DNA of 64,000 nt, taken from assembly GCF_002934445.1 (NCBI RefSeq), contig NZ_PTJE01000002.1, forward strand, positions 253,392 to 317,391, given 5' to 3'. A model generated the notes under the pieces. It made no database searches, was not told the DNA's origin, and was given only the letters and a program-made list of their open reading frames with translations. Every line of letters starts with the position of its first letter. The stretch's first letter is position 1. This stretch comes from Nonlabens xylanidelens (lineage in GTDB: Bacteria; Bacteroidota; Bacteroidia; Flavobacteriales; Flavobacteriaceae). The position numbers were made by a program, and so were the translations under genes. This document shows, in pieces, positions 61,369 to 64,000 of the stretch.

Positions 61369-62184
61369 ATGAAACACATCTCTAGCCCTAATAATGCCGT
61401 TATACGACACGTAGAACAACTGCAACGTAAAAGCAAAGCTCGCAAAAAAGAAGGCCTTTTTATCATAGAAGGACAGCGCGAGATCTTACTAGCTACTAGA
61501 GGTAAATTTATCATGGAACAGATCTTAGTTTGCGGCCCTATCCTACTCGATACGAGTACGTTTACAGCGCAAGATGTGTACTCAAAATTAGAGATCCATC
61601 AGTCACCAGAAATTATATCTGTCACGCAAGAAGTCTATGAAAAGATGGCTTATCGTAGTGGTACAGAAGGTTGTATCGCTTTCGCGAAAGCGAGATCCCA
61701 ACAATTAAATGATCTAGAACTAACCGACACACCATTAATCCTCATTGCCGAATCTACAGAGAAACCAGGTAATCTAGGCGCTCTATTAAGAACTGCCGAT
61801 GCTGCCAAAGTAGATGCCGTAATCATAGCAAACCCTACGGCAGATCTTTTTAATCCAAATGTTATACGCTCTAGTGTGGGCTGTCTATTTACCATTCCTA
61901 CTGCTGTGTGCAGCACAAAAGAATTGATAGGTTTCTTAAGTGATAAAAATATCGATTTATATGCCGCGACTTTGCAAAGTAGCGAGCGTTATGACCGGAT
62001 AGATTATAGAAATGCCAGCGCCATAGCCGTAGGTACTGAAGCCACAGGACTATCAGAAGAAATGAGAGCCGCTGCAAAGGCAAACATCATTATACCTATG
62101 TCTGGCGAGATAGACTCCATGAATGTGTCTGTAAGTGCAGCAATCATGATTTTTGAGGCAAAAAGACAACGAGATTTTAAATAA
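61369..62184 (+). CDS. TrmH/SpoU family RNA 2'-O-methyltransferase
   Basis: 271 aa. SPOUT methylase: N-terminal substrate-binding part (HISSPNNAVIRHVEQLQRKS, then KARKKEGLFIIEGQREI), then the knotted domain with ESTEKPGNLGALLRTADAAK (motif 1, Arg-containing, about 127-146), NVIRSSVGCLFTIPT (motif 2) and GTEATGLSEEM / MNVSVSAAIM (motif 3 region, about 222-262). Modifies a ribose 2'-OH in tRNA or rRNA using SAM. The AFAKA codons near 104-108 are a palindrome copy lying just before the SAM-binding domain. Confidence 0.9.
   Translation: MKHISSPNNAVIRHVEQLQRKSKARKKEGLFIIEGQREILLATRGKFIMEQILVCGPILLDTSTFTAQDVYSKLEIHQSPEIISVTQEVYEKMAYRSGTEGCIAFAKARSQQLNDLELTDTPLILIAESTEKPGNLGALLRTADAAKVDAVIIANPTADLFNPNVIRSSVGCLFTIPTAVCSTKELIGFLSDKNIDLYAATLQSSERYDRIDYRNASAIAVGTEATGLSEEMRAAAKANIIIPMSGEIDSMNVSVSAAIMIFEAKRQRDFK
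61677..61692. repeat. 16-bp palindrome, copy 9 (inside the TrmH-like gene)
   Basis: Perfect core read as Ala-Phe-Ala-Lys-Ala, in the interdomain linker. Confidence 0.95.
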
Positions 62185-62202
62185 GAATTTGACCTTACTT
62201 TT

Positions 62203-63447
62203 ATGACACCAGCTACTGTATTTTATATCATTATAGGGATTCTTATTTTTGATTTTTTATTAGAACGTATTTTAGGTTTTCTCAACTACACCTGGTATTC
62301 AAAGCCTGTACCACAAGAACTTACTGATGTTTATGATGCTGCAGAGTATGATAAATCTCAAGAATACAAGAAGACCAATTTTAAATTTGGCTTGTTATCC
62401 AGCACCTTTTCCTTTATCGGTATGCTGTTGTTTTTATTCTTTAAAGGTTTTGCTATAGTAGATGAGATCGCAAGGTCTTATGCGCAAAATGAAATCGTCG
62501 TGGCTTTATTATTTTTTGGTATTATTATGCTGGCGAGTGAGATCATTTCACTGCCTTTTTCTATCTACTCTACCTTTGTGATAGAAGAAAAATTTGGATT
62601 CAATAAAACTACCGTAAAGACCTTCATTCTAGATAAATTAAAGGGTTATGTACTTACTACCGTTTTAGGCGGCGCTATTCTATCTTTAATTATCCTTTGT
62701 TATAACTGGGCTGGTGATAATTTCTGGTGGTATGTATGGATATTGATATTTGTGATATCGCTGTTTATGAATATGTTTTATGCAAAACTATTTGTGCCGC
62801 TTTTCAATAAACAATCACCCCTAGAAGATGGCGATTTAAAAAATAAAATAAGTGAATATGCAGCAACAGTAGGTTTTCAACTAGACAAGATTTTTGTGAT
62901 AGATGGTAGCAAAAGATCTACTAAGGCCAATGCTTATTTCAGCGGTTTCGGTAGTGAGAAACGTGTGACGCTGTACGATACCCTAATAGAGCAATTAACC
63001 GAAGAAGAAATAGTGGCAGTGCTTGCTCATGAAGTAGGTCATTATAAAAGAAAACATATTATTTATAACCTTATCGCTGGTACGCTCACCACTGGTTTTA
63101 CCTTGTGGTTATTTTCTCTATTTGTAGACAGTACCTTACTTTCTGAAGCGCTAGGTGTTGCTATTCCTTCTTTTCATATAGGTTTAATCGCTTTTGGCTT
63201 GTTGTATTCTCCTATATCTACATTAACCAGTATCATCATGAATTTGCTATCTAGAAGATTTGAATATCAAGCAGATTATTATGCAAAAAGCACTTTAAAA
63301 AAAGAACCATTAATAAGCGGTTTAAAAACACTTTCTAAAACTAGTCTGAGCAATTTAACTCCGCATCCTGCTTATGTATGGTTTCATTATTCCCACCCTA
63401 GTTTGCAACAACGTATTGCTGCCATGAAAAGCGATGTCGTTTATTAA
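62203..63447 (+). CDS. M48 family (Ste24-type) membrane zinc metalloprotease
   Basis: 414 aa. Multiple membrane helices (about 5-22, 65-90, 98-122, 155-177, 180-200, 290-310, 325-345) and zinc motif LAHEVGHYKRKH (HExxH, about 274-285), with a downstream Glu in FEYQADYYAK (about 350), as in CAAX prenyl protease/Ste24. The start MTPATVFYIIIGIL and the N-terminal WYSKPVPQEL are typical. In bacteria such M48A proteases likely act on membrane or misfolded proteins. Last gene of the window. Confidence 0.93.
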   Translation: MTPATVFYIIIGILIFDFLLERILGFLNYTWYSKPVPQELTDVYDAAEYDKSQEYKKTNFKFGLLSSTFSFIGMLLFLFFKGFAIVDEIARSYAQNEIVVALLFFGIIMLASEIISLPFSIYSTFVIEEKFGFNKTTVKTFILDKLKGYVLTTVLGGAILSLIILCYNWAGDNFWWYVWILIFVISLFMNMFYAKLFVPLFNKQSPLEDGDLKNKISEYAATVGFQLDKIFVIDGSKRSTKANAYFSGFGSEKRVTLYDTLIEQLTEEEIVAVLAHEVGHYKRKHIIYNLIAGTLTTGFTLWLFSLFVDSTLLSEALGVAIPSFHIGLIAFGLLYSPISTLTSIIMNLLSRRFEYQADYYAKSTLKKEPLISGLKTLSKTSLSNLTPHPAYVWFHYSHPSLQQRIAAMKSDVVY

Positions 63448-63470
63448 ATAATTCTATTTATCACCACACA

Positions 63471-63682
63471 AAACTAACAGCTCCTTTCCTTAGTTAAGGA
63501 AAGGTGGGTAAATCGCAGCGCAGCGCAGATTTGGTCGGAAAGGTTGTGCGGTGTTTTTTAGAATCTAGTTGCAGGAATATATTCTAAGTCTTGTGCAACT
63601 TTCCAGCATCGCATCAACCACTCCGAGGTTTTTGCAAAACCCCACCTCGCCTATTCTTAGGCGAGGTGCTTTCTTGCTTTTT
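63471..63682. repeat. Noncoding repeat unit 1 (about 212 bp)
   Basis: Begins AACTAACAGCTCCTTTCC, then CCTTAGTTAAGG palindrome, an internal inverted repeat GGTTGTGCGGTG/CACCGCATCAACC-like, and ends in a strong hairpin CACCTCGCCTA-TTCT-TAGGCGAGGTG (63643-63668) followed by a T-rich tract. It may act as a terminator for the M48 gene. No coding frame. Confidence 0.85.
63643..63682 (+). terminator. Terminator-like hairpin in repeat unit 1
   Basis: CACCTCGCCTA pairs perfectly with TAGGCGAGGTG around TTCT, then CTTTCTTGCTTTTTTT. Confidence 0.7.
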
Positions 63683-63720
63683 TTATAGGTAAATAGTTGA
63701 CAATTAAATAACAAAACTCA

Positions 63721-63934
63721 AAACTAACAGCTCCTTTCCTTAATTAAGGAAAGGTGGGCAAATCGCAGCGCAGCGTAGATTTGGTCGGAAAGGTTGTGCG
63801 GTGTTTTTAATAATCTAGATTTTGGAATAAGTTCTAAATCCAGTGTAACTTTCCAACACCGCATCAACCACTCCGAGGTTTTTGCAAAACCCCACCTCGC
63901 CTATTCTTAGGCGAGGAGCTTTCTTGTTTTTTTA
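63721..63934. repeat. Noncoding repeat unit 2 (about 214 bp)
   Basis: Direct copy of unit 1, 250 bp further on, identical over long stretches (for example the CCGAGGTTTTTGCAAAACCC block) but with a diverged middle (around 63810-63850). It repeats the same terminator-like hairpin at 63893-63918 with one mismatch. Confidence 0.85.
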
Positions 63935-63981
63935 AATAATATTATATTCTTTACTTTAATAATAAATCTGTAAAAAGGAAA

Positions 63982-64000
63982 GAACTAACAGCTCCTTTCC
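63982..64000. repeat. Start of repeat unit 3 (cut by the window edge)
   Basis: GAACTAACAGCTCCTTTCC matches the first bases of units 1 and 2, so the array continues outside the window. Confidence 0.8.

Noticed and set aside
63471-64000. CRISPR array at the right end
   Set aside because: Repeat units are over 200 bp and imperfect, not 24-40 bp with unique spacers, and no cas gene is present.

Overview
The window reads as chromosomal DNA of a marine-type member of the Flavobacteriaceae (Bacteroidota; Nonlabens/Dokdonia-like is a guess). Evidence: AT-rich coding sequence; promoters with the Bacteroidota -7 box TAnnTTTG (and -33 TTG where visible) rather than E. coli boxes; few Shine-Dalgarno sites; two type IX secretion (T9SS) cargo proteins with Por-type C-terminal tails; many LxxC lipoproteins; and flavobacterial families such as DUF5916, TIGR02757, BatA-type and GAF-histidine-kinase proteins. 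No phage, transposase, rRNA or CRISPR array is visible.

Layout. 1-6.5 kb: a cut dicarboxylate symporter, aroC, two paralogous TonB-C-like envelope proteins, a lipoprotein, tRNA-Arg(TCT), a PAP2 phosphatase, folE and msrA. 7-18.5 kb: a long co-directional run with a DUF5916 outer-membrane protein, a LolD-type ATPase, TIGR02757, a histidine kinase, a BatA-like protein overlapping a catalytically degenerate dihydroorotase, a small membrane protein, an esterase and a DEAD-box helicase. 18.5-25 kb: a metallo-beta-lactamase-fold hydrolase, a conserved protein of unknown function, Bcp, Nth and an ECF sigma factor followed by a 48-aa ORF. 25-32 kb: uvrA, corA, lipoproteins and an intergenic unit with a sigma-54-type promoter, a 19-codon ORF and a terminator. 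32-37 kb: an alpha-oxoamine synthase beside a cysteine-synthase-fold enzyme (probable sulfonolipid/capnine pair), oligopeptidase B and YbaB. 37-47.4 kb: two giant T9SS proteins, one with an N-terminal PQQ glucose-dehydrogenase-like domain. 47.6-57 kb: LysM protein, YebC, M16 protease, fumC and a HARE-HTH/PD-(D/E)xK protein. 57-63.4 kb: alanine dehydrogenase, an FAD oxidoreductase, MscS, DUF3817, a thioesterase, a TrmH/SpoU methylase and an M48 protease. 63.47-64 kb: noncoding repeats of about 210 bp.

Three signals are not explained by ordinary annotation. First, a 16-bp perfect palindrome, CGCTTTCGCGAAAGCG, recurs about every 4 kb, both between and inside genes; it has no stop codon in any frame and is translated in all three phases. 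Second, the sigma-54-type unit at 30758-30896 looks like an undescribed small RNA or micro-ORF. Third, the distances from the -7 box to the ATG fall into two main classes, 4-5 nt (predicting leaderless mRNAs) and 17-18 nt. All functions are inferred from recognised motifs; no database search was run.
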